The translations under genes were made by a program, and so were the position numbers. A stretch of 64,000 nt of DNA, from positions 1-64,000 of the forward strand of contig NZ_JBASAD010000036.1 in assembly GCF_049650445.1 (NCBI RefSeq). Direction: 5' to 3'. The stretch is from Castellaniella sp049650445. Its GTDB lineage: Bacteria; Pseudomonadota; Gammaproteobacteria; Burkholderiales; Burkholderiaceae_B. Of this stretch, positions 53,226 to 62,147 are shown one piece after another. The stretch's first letter is position 1, and each line of letters opens with the position of its first letter. The notes beneath the pieces were generated by a model, which was not told the DNA's origin, did no database searches, and was given only the letters and a program-made list of their open reading frames with translations.

Positions 53226-54743
53226 ATGGACTTCATTGGCGGGGCGTGCATGCGCCCGGGTGCGCGCGCTCGCCGCGCGCTCGATCGCGGGTGGCTGTGG
53301 CGGGCGCTGGGCCTGCTGGGCCTTGCCATGGCCCTGGCCTGCCAGACGGCCGGAGCACAATCCAGCCCCGAAACCCGTCAGGCGCGCGCGCGCGAAGACC
53401 AGACTGCCCTGCGCGAGCAGATCGATGCGCTGCAAAAGCGCATCGAGTCCTCGGAGTCCTCGCGCGAGGATGCCAGCCGTGCGCTGCAGGCCTCCGAACA
53501 GGCGATTTCCGACATCAGCCGCGAACTGGCCGAACTGGACCGGCGCCAGGTCGCGTTGCAGGACAGTCTGCGCCGGCTGGACACCACCCGTGACCAGCAG
53601 TCCAAAGAGCTGGAGCGCCAGCAGCAGGCCCTGGCGGATCAGTTGCGCGCTCAGTACGCCAGTGGCCTGTCGCCGTGGACCGCGCTGCTCTCGGGCCGCG
53701 ACCCGCAGGAAATCGGCCGCGAACTGGCCTGGCTGGCCTACGTCACCCGGTCCCGCACGCAGGCGCTCGACGACTTGCGCAAGACGCTGGACCGGCTGGC
53801 CGATCTGCGGCGGCAGACCGACGAAGGCCGTCGGGATCTCGACACGGTGCGGGACGACGTCCAGAAACGTCGCCAGGACCTGCAGGCCCAGCAGGCGCAG
53901 CGCCGCGAGGTGCTGGACAAGATCCGGTCCCGGCTGGACGATGAGCGCGGTCAGGCGAAACAGCTTCAGGCGCGTGATGCGCGCCTGGGCAATCTGATCA
54001 AAGATCTGGATGCCGAGATTGCCCGGGCCGAGGCCCGGCGCCAGGCGGCCCTGAAGGCCGAGGCCGAGCGCCGCGCGCGTGAACAGGCCGCCCGCGCCCA
54101 GGCTGAAAAGGTCCGGCAGGAGCAGGAACGCGCGCGCGCCGCCGAAGAGGCGCGCCAGGTGCGTGAGCAGGCCGAACGCCACGTGCGCGAGGCAGATGCG
54201 CAGGCACCGCGTGCCGAGGAGACCGCGCCGGCGCAGACCCCGGATCGGGCGCCGCCCGCAGCCGGGACGGTCCGGGAAGAATCGGCCCAGGGCGAATCCT
54301 CCGGTCAGGCAGCACCCAGGGGCGAGGCGGCCGCGCGCACCGAGCCCGAAGGCGGCTTCCCCGGTTTGAGCAAGGGCCTGCCGCGCCCTGTCCCGGGCGA
54401 CGTTCAGGGCCGGTTCGGCGCGCAACGTCCGGAAGGCGGGTTGTGGCGCGGCGTCGTGCTGCGGGCGGCGGCGGGAACGCCCGTGCACGCCGTAGCCCCG
54501 GGCCGTGTGGTGTTCGCCCATTGGCTCAGCGGTTTTGGCAACCTGCTGATCATCGATCACGGCAAGCAGTATCTCAGCATCTACGCTTACAACCAGACCC
54601 TGATGCGCCAGGTCGGCGACGTGGTGGCACGCGGTGACGAGATCGCCCGGGTCGGCGCCACGGGCGGCCAGGTCGAACCCGGCCTGTACTTCGAATTGCG
54701 GCACCAGGGGGCGCCCATCAATCCGGAAATGTGGTTGAAATAG
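53226..54743 (+). CDS. envC: EnvC-like murein hydrolase activator (coiled coil plus degenerate LytM)
   Basis: 505 residues. A signal peptide ends near AGA-QSS. Residues ~45-320 are Glu/Arg/Gln-rich coiled coil; a Pro/Ala/Glu linker follows; the last ~125 residues are a LytM/M23 fold (GVVLRAAAGTPVHAVAPGRVVFA, LLIIDHGKQYLSIYAYNQ, YFELRHQGAPINPEMWL). The first zinc motif HxxxD is missing (GRFGA region), as in E. coli EnvC, so it should activate amidases rather than cut. It works at the septum from the periplasm. An ATG at 53250 is an alternative start. Confidence 0.92.
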   Translation: MDFIGGACMRPGARARRALDRGWLWRALGLLGLAMALACQTAGAQSSPETRQARAREDQTALREQIDALQKRIESSESSREDASRALQASEQAISDISRELAELDRRQVALQDSLRRLDTTRDQQSKELERQQQALADQLRAQYASGLSPWTALLSGRDPQEIGRELAWLAYVTRSRTQALDDLRKTLDRLADLRRQTDEGRRDLDTVRDDVQKRRQDLQAQQAQRREVLDKIRSRLDDERGQAKQLQARDARLGNLIKDLDAEIARAEARRQAALKAEAERRAREQAARAQAEKVRQEQERARAAEEARQVREQAERHVREADAQAPRAEETAPAQTPDRAPPAAGTVREESAQGESSGQAAPRGEAAARTEPEGGFPGLSKGLPRPVPGDVQGRFGAQRPEGGLWRGVVLRAAAGTPVHAVAPGRVVFAHWLSGFGNLLIIDHGKQYLSIYAYNQTLMRQVGDVVARGDEIARVGATGGQVEPGLYFELRHQGAPINPEMWLK

Positions 54744-54845
54744 GGCTGTCCCGTGCGGACTTAACTTTCTGTACTATGTATCCTTCGCCCTCCGAGGCGC
54801 CTTTGGGCACCGCGATGGCGGTCCAATCATCGCTTAGGAACGTGC

Positions 54846-56363
54846 ATGAGCACTCGAAACAAACGCTCGTTGATCTGGGTTCTGGCAGGTTTTCTGGGAG
54901 GCATCCTGGTCAGCCTCGGCATCTCGGCGGCTGCCCAGAAGGGCGAGCCCCTGCCGCTCAAGGCCTTGCAGCAGTTCGCCAACGTCTATGGCGCGATCAA
55001 ATCCAGCTACGTCGAGCCGGTGCCCGACCAGACCCTGATCGACGATGCGATCAAGGGCCTGTTCGCCGACCTGGATCCGCACTCTGTGTATCTGGACGAG
55101 GAAGCCTACAAGCAGATGCAGGACATCACCCGGGGCGGCTTTGGCGGCCTGGGGATCGAGATCGGCACCCAGGACGGCATGCCCAAGGTCATCGCGCCGA
55201 TCGAGGACACCCCGGCGGCGCGCGCCGGCATTCTGACGGGTGACCTGATCACCCACATCAACGGCGAGCCCACCAAGGGCGTCAGCCTGAACGACGCCGT
55301 GAAGAAGATGCGCGGCGAACCCGGCACCCCGATCGACCTGACGATCCAGCGCGCCGGCAGCCCCAAGCCCCTGAAATTCCACATCGTGCGGGAAATGATC
55401 AAGACCCGCAGCGTGCGCGGCAAGATGCTCGACAACGACATTGCCTACATACGCATCAGCCAGTTCCAGGACCGCACCACGTCCGACATGGTGCGGATGC
55501 TGGCTTCCCTGTCGAAAAAGCAGGCGCCCAAGGGGCTGGTGCTGGACCTGCGCAACGATCCGGGCGGTTTGCTGGACGGTGCCATCGGCGTGACTTCCGC
55601 CTTCATCGAGCCCGGCAAGCTGGTGGTGTCCACCAAGGGTCGCATTCCGTCCTCGAACGAAGAGTTCTATGCCCGTCCCCTGAATGGCAGCCATGGCGTC
55701 GAGGACGGCGGGCAGTTGCCCGCCTGGACGCACACGGTGCCCATGGTGGTGCTGGTCAATGTCGGCTCGGCTTCGGCTTCGGAAATCGTGGCCGGCGCCC
55801 TGCAGGACTACAAGCGCGCCCGCATCATCGGCAATCGCACCTTCGGCAAGGGCTCGGTGCAGTCCGTTCTGCAACTGGGCAAGGACACGGGCATCAAGCT
55901 CACCACGGCGCGCTATTACACCCCCAGCGGTCGTTCGATCCAGAATACCGGCGTGGCCCCCGATGACGTCGTGGACGACAGTGCCGCCGGCAACCTGTTC
56001 CGCATGCAGCGCGAGGTCGATCTGCAGCACCACCTGGAAAACCAGGCCGGCGCGGCGGGTGCGGACGACGCGGATGATGGCGATTTCGTCCAGGGCGAGA
56101 TCAAGATGTTCGAATTCGGCGGCGCCGACGACTGGCAGTTGCGGCAGGCCATCAACGTCCTGCAGGGCCGCCCGGTCCAGAAGTCCGACCCCGCCCAGGT
56201 GAAGCAGGCGCGTGCCCAGGCTCAGGCCGAGGACGCAGCGGCCAAACCGGCGAACAATGCGGCCGGCAAACCCGCCGATGCGGAAAAAAAAACCCTGAAT
56301 AATGCCGGCGACGGGGTTGAACGCTATCGTGTCACCCCGGAAGGTCTGATCCGGATTCCGTGA
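54846..56363 (+). CDS. S41 C-terminal processing peptidase (CtpA type)
   Basis: 505 residues. An N-terminal signal/anchor helix (residues 8-27) precedes a PDZ domain (GGLGIEIGTQDGMPKVIAPIEDTPAARAG region) and the tail-specific protease core with LDLRNDPGG, NVGSASASEIVAG (nucleophile Ser) and GNRTFGKGSVQ (Lys). It trims periplasmic proteins. The C-terminal ~90 residues are Ala/Lys/Asp-rich and low-complexity. It follows envC, as in many Proteobacteria. Confidence 0.94.
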   Translation: MSTRNKRSLIWVLAGFLGGILVSLGISAAAQKGEPLPLKALQQFANVYGAIKSSYVEPVPDQTLIDDAIKGLFADLDPHSVYLDEEAYKQMQDITRGGFGGLGIEIGTQDGMPKVIAPIEDTPAARAGILTGDLITHINGEPTKGVSLNDAVKKMRGEPGTPIDLTIQRAGSPKPLKFHIVREMIKTRSVRGKMLDNDIAYIRISQFQDRTTSDMVRMLASLSKKQAPKGLVLDLRNDPGGLLDGAIGVTSAFIEPGKLVVSTKGRIPSSNEEFYARPLNGSHGVEDGGQLPAWTHTVPMVVLVNVGSASASEIVAGALQDYKRARIIGNRTFGKGSVQSVLQLGKDTGIKLTTARYYTPSGRSIQNTGVAPDDVVDDSAAGNLFRMQREVDLQHHLENQAGAAGADDADDGDFVQGEIKMFEFGGADDWQLRQAINVLQGRPVQKSDPAQVKQARAQAQAEDAAAKPANNAAGKPADAEKKTLNNAGDGVERYRVTPEGLIRIP

Positions 56364-57160
56364 TGGAGCGCGCATCCGTCCTGGACGATGCGCGGCTGAC
56401 GCGCTATGCCCGGCACATCCTGCTCGATGAACTGGGCATCGAGGGACAGGAACGTCTGCTGGCGTCGCGGGTGCTCATCGTCGGTGCCGGCGGCCTGGGG
56501 TCTCCGGCGGCCTTGTATCTGGCCGCTGCGGGCGTGGGCCGGATGACGCTGGTGGACGACGATCTCGTCGAACTCAGCAATCTGCAGCGCCAGATCCTGC
56601 ATGACATGGCCGGCCTGGGACGCCCCAAGGCCGAATCGGGCCGGGATGCCTTGCAGGCCCTGAATCCGGACGTGCAGGTGCGGGCGCTGGTCGAGCGGCT
56701 GGACGAAGCCCGGCTGCGCGCATTGGCGCTGGACGCCGACGTGGTGCTGGATTGCTGCGACAATTTCGCCACCCGGCATGCCATCAATCGCGCCTGTGTG
56801 GCGGCTCGCAAGCCCCTGGTGTCGGGGGCGGCGATCAAGTTCTCAGGCCAGATCAGCGTCTATGATCTGCGTGACGACGAGGCGCCCTGTTATCACTGTC
56901 TGTTTCCCGAGGCCGATGACGTCGAGGAATTGCGTTGCGCCACCACCGGGGTCCTGGGGCCTCTGGTCGGGATGGTGGGCAGCGTCCAGGCGGCCGAGGC
57001 CATCAAGGTGATCACCGGCATGGGCGAGCCGCTGGTCGGGCGGCTGCTGTCGGTCGATGCCCTGCGGATGCAGTGGCACACGATCCGCTTCAGGCGCGAT
57101 CCCGACTGCCCGGTATGCGCCCGGCGCGAGCCTGCGTCAGCAGCGCCCCCAGGCGGTTGA
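56363..57160 (+). CDS. moeB: MoeB/ThiF-family adenylyltransferase
   Basis: 265 residues. RYARHILLDELGIEGQERL, the nucleotide loop GAGGLGSPAALYLAAAGVG, DDDLVELSNLQRQ and the zinc pairs CYHC and CPVC are E1-like landmarks. It adenylates the C-terminal glycine of MoaD or ThiS. Start ATG 56363 overlaps the ctp stop (TGATG); a GTG at 56360 is possible. Without moaD or thiS nearby the choice between MoeB and ThiF is open. The 3' end overlaps the convergent nucleotidase by 71 bp. Confidence 0.9.
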   Translation: MERASVLDDARLTRYARHILLDELGIEGQERLLASRVLIVGAGGLGSPAALYLAAAGVGRMTLVDDDLVELSNLQRQILHDMAGLGRPKAESGRDALQALNPDVQVRALVERLDEARLRALALDADVVLDCCDNFATRHAINRACVAARKPLVSGAAIKFSGQISVYDLRDDEAPCYHCLFPEADDVEELRCATTGVLGPLVGMVGSVQAAEAIKVITGMGEPLVGRLLSVDALRMQWHTIRFRRDPDCPVCARREPASAAPPGG

Positions 57161-57830
57161 TCCGCGTATCCACGTATAGATCGCGGCCGTTGCGCTGGCG
57201 GGAAAACGGCGTGCCGGGGTGGTACAGCCACACGGTGCGCATGCCGACCTGACGGGCGGATTTCAGATTGCGTTCGGTGTCTTCGACCAGAATGATGCGG
57301 TGGGCGGGTACGCCCAGCCGGGCGACCACCATGCGCATCAGGCCCAGCGACGGCTTGGGTCGCGCCAGCCCCATGGGCATCATGTGGTCGATGGCCCACA
57401 GGCCATCGAATTCGTGCAGAATCCCCAGCGCGTCCAGCACGCGGCGGGCGTAGTGGGCCGGGGCATTGGTCAGCACGATGCGCGTGCCCGGCAGATCGCG
57501 CAGGCGGGCGGCCAGGCCGGTTTCCGAATGGACCAGCGGGGCGACGTCGAAATCGTGGCAGGTTGCCAGAAACTGGTGCAGGTTCACGCCGTGGTGGCGC
57601 GCCAGGCCGATGGCGGTGGCGCCGTAGCGTTTCCAGTAGCGCAGGCGCAGGGCGTTGGCCTGGTCGGGGGGCAGGTCCAGGGCCTGGGCGACGGCTGCGC
57701 CCATGCGCCGGTCGATGGCGCCGAAGATGCCGCGCGAAGCATCGTGCAGGGTGTTGTCCAGGTCGAACAGCCAGACGGGATCGTCGGGGCCGATGGCCCG
57801 CCGGCGCCGCAGGGGGCTGGGCGCCTTCAT
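57090..57830 (-). CDS. HAD-family pyrimidine 5'-nucleotidase
   Basis: 246 residues. WLFDLDNTLHDAS is HAD motif I; VLTNAPAHYARRVLD motif II; ARPKPSLGLM the lysine; ILVEDTERNLKSAR motif IV. The pattern is that of the bacterial pyrimidine 5'-nucleotidase (SDT1/YjjG-like) group. The last ~24 residues, encoded inside the moeB overlap, are Arg/Gly-rich and unlikely to be structured. It lies upstream of argB? No: argB is 38 bp 5' of it on the same strand, so they may be co-transcribed. Confidence 0.88.
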   Translation of the reverse strand: MKAPSPLRRRRAIGPDDPVWLFDLDNTLHDASRGIFGAIDRRMGAAVAQALDLPPDQANALRLRYWKRYGATAIGLARHHGVNLHQFLATCHDFDVAPLVHSETGLAARLRDLPGTRIVLTNAPAHYARRVLDALGILHEFDGLWAIDHMMPMGLARPKPSLGLMRMVVARLGVPAHRIILVEDTERNLKSARQVGMRTVWLYHPGTPFSRQRNGRDLYVDTRINRLGALLTQARAGRIPGSRDRA

Positions 57831-57867
57831 GGAGCCCCCTGGGGACGGTCCGGCGCTCGCGGCGGTG

Positions 57868-58773
57868 TCAATGCGAACTGATCATGGTGCCCACGCCGCG
57901 ATCCGTCAGGATTTCGAGCAGCAGGCAGTGCGGCACGCGGCCGTCGATGACGTGGACCGAGTTCACGCCGTAGCGGGCGGCGTCCAGCGCCGAGGAGATC
58001 TTCGGCAGCATGCCGCCCGACAGGGTGCCGTCCTGGAACAGCGCATCGATGGTCTGGGCCGACAGGCTGCGCAGCAACTGGCCGTCCTTGTCCAGTACCC
58101 CGGGGGTGTTGGTCAGCATGACGAGTTTTTCCGCACCCAGAACCTCGGCCATCTTGCCGGCGACGACGTCGGCGTTGATGTTGTAGGCCTGGCCGTCCTC
58201 GCCGTAGCCGATGGACGAGATGATGGGGATGAACTGATCGTCCTGCAGGGCCTTGACCACGGCCGGTTCGATGCGTTCGATGTCGCCCACGAAACCGATG
58301 TCCAGGGTCTGGCCGGGATGGTCGGGGTCGGGCATGAGCTTTTTGCGCGCCTGGATCAGGCAGCCGTCCTTGCCGGTCAGGCCCACGGCCTTGCCGCCGG
58401 CCTCGTTGACCATCATGACGATGTCCTGCTGGACCTGGCCGGCCAGCACCCATTCGACGACTTCCATGGTCTCGGCGTCGGTGACGCGCATGCCCTGGAT
58501 GAAGGTGCCTTCCTTGCCGATGCGCTTGAGCGCGCTGTTGATCTGCGGGCCGCCGCCGTGCACCACCACCGGATTCAGGCCGACGAGCTTCAGCAGCACC
58601 ACGTCGTGGGCGAAGCTGCGTTGCAGGCTTTCGTCGGTCATGGCGTTGCCGCCGTACTTGATGACGACGGTCTTGCCATGGAAGCGGCGAATGTAGGGCA
58701 GAGCCTCGGAGAGGACTTCGGCCTTGAGGGCGGCCGATGTCTGGGAGGGGATGTCCTGGGAGGTATTCGTCAT
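57868..58773 (-). CDS. argB: Acetylglutamate kinase
   Basis: 301 residues. KTVVIKYGGNAMTD, VHGGGPQIN and NINADVVAGKMAEVL are the substrate and ATP sites. The N-terminal helix and the EGM-type C-terminal region (SGGMLPKISSALDAARYGVNSVHVIDGR, in pieces) mark the arginine-sensitive type, so feedback inhibition is expected. It commits N-acetylglutamate to arginine synthesis. It is the only arg gene in the window. Confidence 0.97.
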   Translation of the reverse strand: MTNTSQDIPSQTSAALKAEVLSEALPYIRRFHGKTVVIKYGGNAMTDESLQRSFAHDVVLLKLVGLNPVVVHGGGPQINSALKRIGKEGTFIQGMRVTDAETMEVVEWVLAGQVQQDIVMMVNEAGGKAVGLTGKDGCLIQARKKLMPDPDHPGQTLDIGFVGDIERIEPAVVKALQDDQFIPIISSIGYGEDGQAYNINADVVAGKMAEVLGAEKLVMLTNTPGVLDKDGQLLRSLSAQTIDALFQDGTLSGGMLPKISSALDAARYGVNSVHVIDGRVPHCLLLEILTDRGVGTMISSH

Positions 58774-58774
58774 G

Positions 58775-59272
58775 TCAGGAAGCCAGTGCCTGTTCGACTG
58801 TGGCCATGAAGGCCTTTTCGTCGTAGTTGCCGAGATAGCGTTTGATGATGTGGCCCTGCTTGTCGATCAGGAAGGCCGTGGGGGTCAGGCGCACGTCGCC
58901 GAAGGCCTGGGCGATCTTGCCCTGAGCGTCGATGACCACCGGAAAGGGCAACTGGCGCGTGTCAGTGAAGTTCTTGACGTAGTTGGGCGGGTCGTACTGC
59001 ATGGCCACGCCGATGGTGTCGAAGCCCCGGGATTTCAGTTCCTGGTAGTGGCGGATGGTGTCGGGCATCTGCGCCACGCAAGTGGTGCAGCTGGTGGCCC
59101 AGAACTTGACCAGGACGACCTTGCCGCGCAGGTCTTGCATGGTGACGGTTTTGCCGTTCAGGTCGGTGAAGGCGACGTCGGGTGCCGCCTGGGCGGACCC
59201 CTGGAATTGCCAGAGAGCGGCACCGCCGATCGCCACGACGGCCACCAGGGCGAGAAGAAACTTTTTCATCAT
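58775..59272 (-). CDS. TlpA-like periplasmic thioredoxin
   Basis: 165 residues. A signal/anchor segment (residues 5-22) precedes a TlpA/ResA fold: FTDLNGKTVTMQDLRGKVVLVKFWATSC in the first part with CTTC as the redox site, and LTPTAFLIDKQG with cis-Pro. It should handle disulfides in the periplasm, perhaps in cytochrome maturation. Start ATG 59272 overlaps the BON-lipoprotein stop by ATGA. Confidence 0.92.
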   Translation of the reverse strand: MMKKFLLALVAVVAIGGAALWQFQGSAQAAPDVAFTDLNGKTVTMQDLRGKVVLVKFWATSCTTCVAQMPDTIRHYQELKSRGFDTIGVAMQYDPPNYVKNFTDTRQLPFPVVIDAQGKIAQAFGDVRLTPTAFLIDKQGHIIKRYLGNYDEKAFMATVEQALAS

Positions 59273-59985
59273 TTGATGGGCATGGTCTGGACGCCGCCGT
59301 CATCGCCTGCGGGCGACGACGTGGAGGCGCCGGAGGAACTGGAGTCATCGGTGACGGGCGCGGCGGTCCCTTGCTGGCCGGGTTCGACGAGCAGGGTCTC
59401 GCGCGCCACGATCGTGAATAATTTTACGACTTTATTGACCCCCGAGATGCCGGAGACGGTGGTCGCGGCGCGCTGGCCCTCGTCCGCAGTGACCTTGCCC
59501 ATCAGGTAGACGATGCCGCGCTCGGTCGTGACCTTGATGGTGCGGAAGGGCACGTTTTCGGTGGCGACCAGTTGGCTCTTGACCTTGGAGGTCAGCCAGG
59601 TGTCATTGGTGCGTACGCTGAGCGGCGTGATGTCACCGACCCGGATGTAGTTGTCCACCGAACGGACCTTGGTGATGCCCCGGGCGATGGTCTCGGCCTG
59701 CTGCCGGTCGGCGTCGGTGGGGACGTCACCCACCAGCAGGAGCCGGCCCGCATAGGATGTGCCCAGGATGCGGGCCTTGTCGCCGAAGGCCTTGTTCATT
59801 TCGCTGGAGACGCGCAGTTCGATCGTCTGGTCGTCGACCTGTTCGCCGGCGGTGCGCCGGTCCGTGGCCACGGCGGCGGAGCCGGCGGCTGCGCCGCCCA
59901 CGATGAACAGGCCGCAGCCCGACAGGGGAGCCAGGCAGGCCAGGCTGATCAGGAGGCGGGCGAGAGGGCGTTCGAAAACGGGCAT
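59269..59985 (-). CDS. BON-domain outer-membrane lipoprotein (DolP/YraP-like)
   Basis: 238 residues. A lipobox LSGC near residue 24 marks a lipoprotein. Two BON domains follow (about 50-115 and 125-190: DQTIELRVSSEMNKA; VRTNDTWLTSKVKSQL). The C-terminal ~40 residues are Ser/Asp-rich. DolP protects the outer membrane at division sites in E. coli, where it also lies next to diaA, yraN and rsmI. The start overlaps the SIS-gene stop by one base. Confidence 0.93.
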   Translation of the reverse strand: MPVFERPLARLLISLACLAPLSGCGLFIVGGAAAGSAAVATDRRTAGEQVDDQTIELRVSSEMNKAFGDKARILGTSYAGRLLLVGDVPTDADRQQAETIARGITKVRSVDNYIRVGDITPLSVRTNDTWLTSKVKSQLVATENVPFRTIKVTTERGIVYLMGKVTADEGQRAATTVSGISGVNKVVKLFTIVARETLLVEPGQQGTAAPVTDDSSSSGASTSSPAGDDGGVQTMPIK

Positions 59986-60578
59986 CAGAGGGGATCTCCC
60001 AGAAGCAGGGCGTCAATGCCGTCGCACAGCGCATGCAGCAGCAGGATGTGAACTTCCTGGATGCGCATGGTGCGGTCGTGCGGGACGCAGAGGTGGATGT
60101 CGGTCTCGTAGAGCAGGGTGTTGACCTGGCCGCCGCCCTTGCCCGTCAGTGCGATGACTTGCATGTCGCGTTCGTGCGCGGCCTCGATGGCGCGTACGAC
60201 ATTGGGCGAATTGCCGCTGGTGGTGATGGCCACCAGAATGTCGCCCGGTTGCCCCAGGGCGGCCACCTGGCGCTCGAACACGGCATTGAAGCCGTAGTCG
60301 TTGCCGACGGCGGTCATGATCGAGGTGTCGGTGTTCAGGGCGATGCCGGCCAGGGGCAGGCGGTCGCGCTCGAAGCGGCCGACGAGTTCGGCGACGAAGT
60401 GCTGGGCGTCGGCGGCCGAGCCGCCATTGCCGCAGGCGAGGATGCGCGCGTTGCTGGTCAGCGCGCCGAACAGCAGATCGACCCCGGCCGCCAGAGCGGG
60501 GGCCAGTTCGCGGGCGCTGGCGCGAAATGCGTCGACGGCGTCGTCGAAATGTGACGTCATGCGGGAGGTCATGTCCAT
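59985..60578 (-). CDS. gmhA: SIS-domain phosphoheptose isomerase / DiaA-like protein
   Basis: 197 residues. ACGNGGSAADAQHF, AELVGRFERDRLP, TTSGNSPNVVRAIEAA and RIQEVHILLLHALCDGID are shared by GmhA and DiaA. Both GmhA catalytic residues (Glu in AELVGR, His in QEVH) are present, but the neighbourhood yraN-SIS-BON is that of diaA, so either sedoheptulose-7-phosphate isomerisation or DnaA binding is possible. ATGs at 60572 and 60560 are alternative starts; the predicted promoter is so close that the internal ones are plausible. Confidence 0.88.
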   Translation of the reverse strand: MDMTSRMTSHFDDAVDAFRASARELAPALAAGVDLLFGALTSNARILACGNGGSAADAQHFVAELVGRFERDRLPLAGIALNTDTSIMTAVGNDYGFNAVFERQVAALGQPGDILVAITTSGNSPNVVRAIEAAHERDMQVIALTGKGGGQVNTLLYETDIHLCVPHDRTMRIQEVHILLLHALCDGIDALLLGDPL

Positions 60579-60585
60579 AGGGCCG

Positions 60586-60630
60586 ATTATCGCATGAGAG
60601 CACCACCGCTGTTACACATGAACGTAACAG
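60586..60630 (-). promoter_or_regulatory. Promoter of the SIS-BON-TlpA-argB run with overlapping inverted repeat
   Basis: On the minus strand GTAACA (60615-60610), an 18-bp spacer and GATAAT (60591-60586) form a good sigma-70 promoter. CTGTTAC-N8-GTAACAG (60609-60630), a perfect 7-bp inverted repeat, covers the -35 box and could be an operator. Confidence 0.5.
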
Positions 60631-60662
60631 TTTGCGGACCATTTCGTGCCTGTCCGGGTGTT

Positions 60663-61166
60663 TTACGCCTGAAAGGCGTCGCGGATCCAGTGCGGGCCGT
60701 CCGCCTCGAAGGCCACCACGTCGAAGCGGCAGGCCGGCGCCGTGCCGCCGAAATGCCGTTGGACGAGCCGGGGCAGGAAATGGCGCGCGGCCCGGATCAA
60801 CCGGGCCTGCTTGGGGCGGTTTACACTGGCGGCGGCACCGCCGAAGGCCGGATTCCGGCGCTCCCGCACCTCGATGAACAGCAGCAGGGCGCCTTCGCGG
60901 GCCACCAGATCGATTTCCCCGGCGCGGCAGCGCAGATTGGCCGCCAGGATGTGCGCGCCGTGGGTTTCCAGGTGGTGCGCCGCCCGCGCCTCGGCCGCGC
61001 GGCCTTGGCGTTGAGTCGGGGATCCGGCTGGCGGTTCGCCGGCGGTGGCGTTGGCGGACGCATCGGCAGGCACGGATGCCGGATGGGATCGACGCAGGCG
61101 CCGACGGCGGCGCGCCACGGCCCCGCGCTGGGCCTGCCGGGCGGCTTCGTAGGGATCGGCGGGCAT
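60663..61166 (-). CDS. yraN: UPF0102 (YraN) family nuclease-fold protein
   Basis: 167 residues. GRAAEARAAHHLETHGAHILAANLR (in part), AGEIDLVAREG and FIEVRERRNPAFGG give the GEIDLV...EVR restriction-endonuclease-like motif of YraN. The first ~50 residues are Arg/Ala-rich and specific to this gene. Function unknown. It is divergent from rsmI by 31 bp and upstream of the SIS gene, as in E. coli. Confidence 0.93.
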   Translation of the reverse strand: MPADPYEAARQAQRGAVARRRRRLRRSHPASVPADASANATAGEPPAGSPTQRQGRAAEARAAHHLETHGAHILAANLRCRAGEIDLVAREGALLLFIEVRERRNPAFGGAAASVNRPKQARLIRAARHFLPRLVQRHFGGTAPACRFDVVAFEADGPHWIRDAFQA

Positions 61167-61197
61167 GGCGGCACATTCAAATGAACAGGATATGAGT

Positions 61198-62136
61198 ATG
61201 ACGGACAGTGCAGACTGGGAACAGATCGGACCGACGTGGAAACGTCACGCTGAAGGGGTGGCGGGCCAGTCCTGGCCGGCGGGTGCCCTGTATGTGGTGG
61301 CCACGCCGATCGGCAATCTGGGGGATCTGAGCCTGCGCGCCTGGGAGGCCCTGCGCCGCTGCGATGCGATCGCGGCCGAGGATACCCGCACCACCCGTGC
61401 GCTGCTGGACGCCTGGGGAATCGCCACGCCGCTGCTGGCCGCCCATCGCCACAACGAGCGCGAGGCGGCCGAAGCCGTGATCCGGCGGCTGGCCCAGGGT
61501 GAGCGTATCGCGCTGGTGTCCGACGCCGGCGCGCCCGCTGTCAGCGATCCGGGCGCGCGCGTGGTGCGCGAGGTCCAGGCGGCCGGCCATCGGGTTGTGC
61601 CGCTGCCGGGTCCCAGCGCGGTCATTGCTGCGCTGATGGCCAGCGGCGCCACTCGCGATGAGGAGCCCGGCTTTGCTTTCGCCGGCTTCATGCCGTCCAA
61701 GGCCCAGGCGCGCCGCAAATGGCTGGACCGGTGGCTCGCCTGGCCGGTGCCGGTCGTGATGTTCGAGACGCCGCATCGCTTGCGGGCGGCGCTCCAGGAT
61801 CTGTCGGCGGCGGCCGGGCCGGATCGGCGGTTGACCGTGGCGCGCGAACTGAGCAAGCGGTTCGAGGAGATCCGGACTCTGCCGGCGGGAGAGGCGCTGG
61901 CCTGGCTGGACGAGGACGCCCATCGGGAACAGGGCGAATTCGTGCTGGTGGTGCACGCCGACGAACGGGAGGAGGCGCCCGACGAGGATCTGTCGCCCGA
62001 ACAGCGCCGGATCATGGAGGCGTTGCTGGAAGACCTGTCGGTGCGCGACGCGGCGCGGATCGGCGCCCGTGCGACCGGGCTGGCGCGCGACCGGCTGTAT
62101 GCCTGGGCGCTGGCGCGATCCCCTCGATTAGGGTGA
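61198..62136 (+). CDS. rsmI: 16S rRNA (cytidine(1402)-2'-O)-methyltransferase RsmI
   Basis: 312 residues. LYVVATPIGNLGDLSLRA, AEDTRTTRALL, SDAGAPAVSDPGARVV and VPLPGPSAVIAALMASG are the tetrapyrrole-methylase-like landmarks. The ATG at 61198 is chosen because AGGA lies 7 nt upstream; the ATG at 61192 would be only 1 nt from it. It methylates the ribose of C1402 of 16S rRNA. lpoA, often between rsmI and yraN, is absent. Confidence 0.96.
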   Translation: MTDSADWEQIGPTWKRHAEGVAGQSWPAGALYVVATPIGNLGDLSLRAWEALRRCDAIAAEDTRTTRALLDAWGIATPLLAAHRHNEREAAEAVIRRLAQGERIALVSDAGAPAVSDPGARVVREVQAAGHRVVPLPGPSAVIAALMASGATRDEEPGFAFAGFMPSKAQARRKWLDRWLAWPVPVVMFETPHRLRAALQDLSAAAGPDRRLTVARELSKRFEEIRTLPAGEALAWLDEDAHREQGEFVLVVHADEREEAPDEDLSPEQRRIMEALLEDLSVRDAARIGARATGLARDRLYAWALARSPRLG

Positions 62137-62147
62137 ACAGGCCCTAA
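62128..62147. terminator. Small symmetric hairpin across both stop codons
   Basis: TTAGGG-N8-CCCTAA forms a 6-bp stem that includes the end of rsmI and the stop of convergent rlpA. No T-run follows; it is at most a weak bidirectional terminator. Confidence 0.3.
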
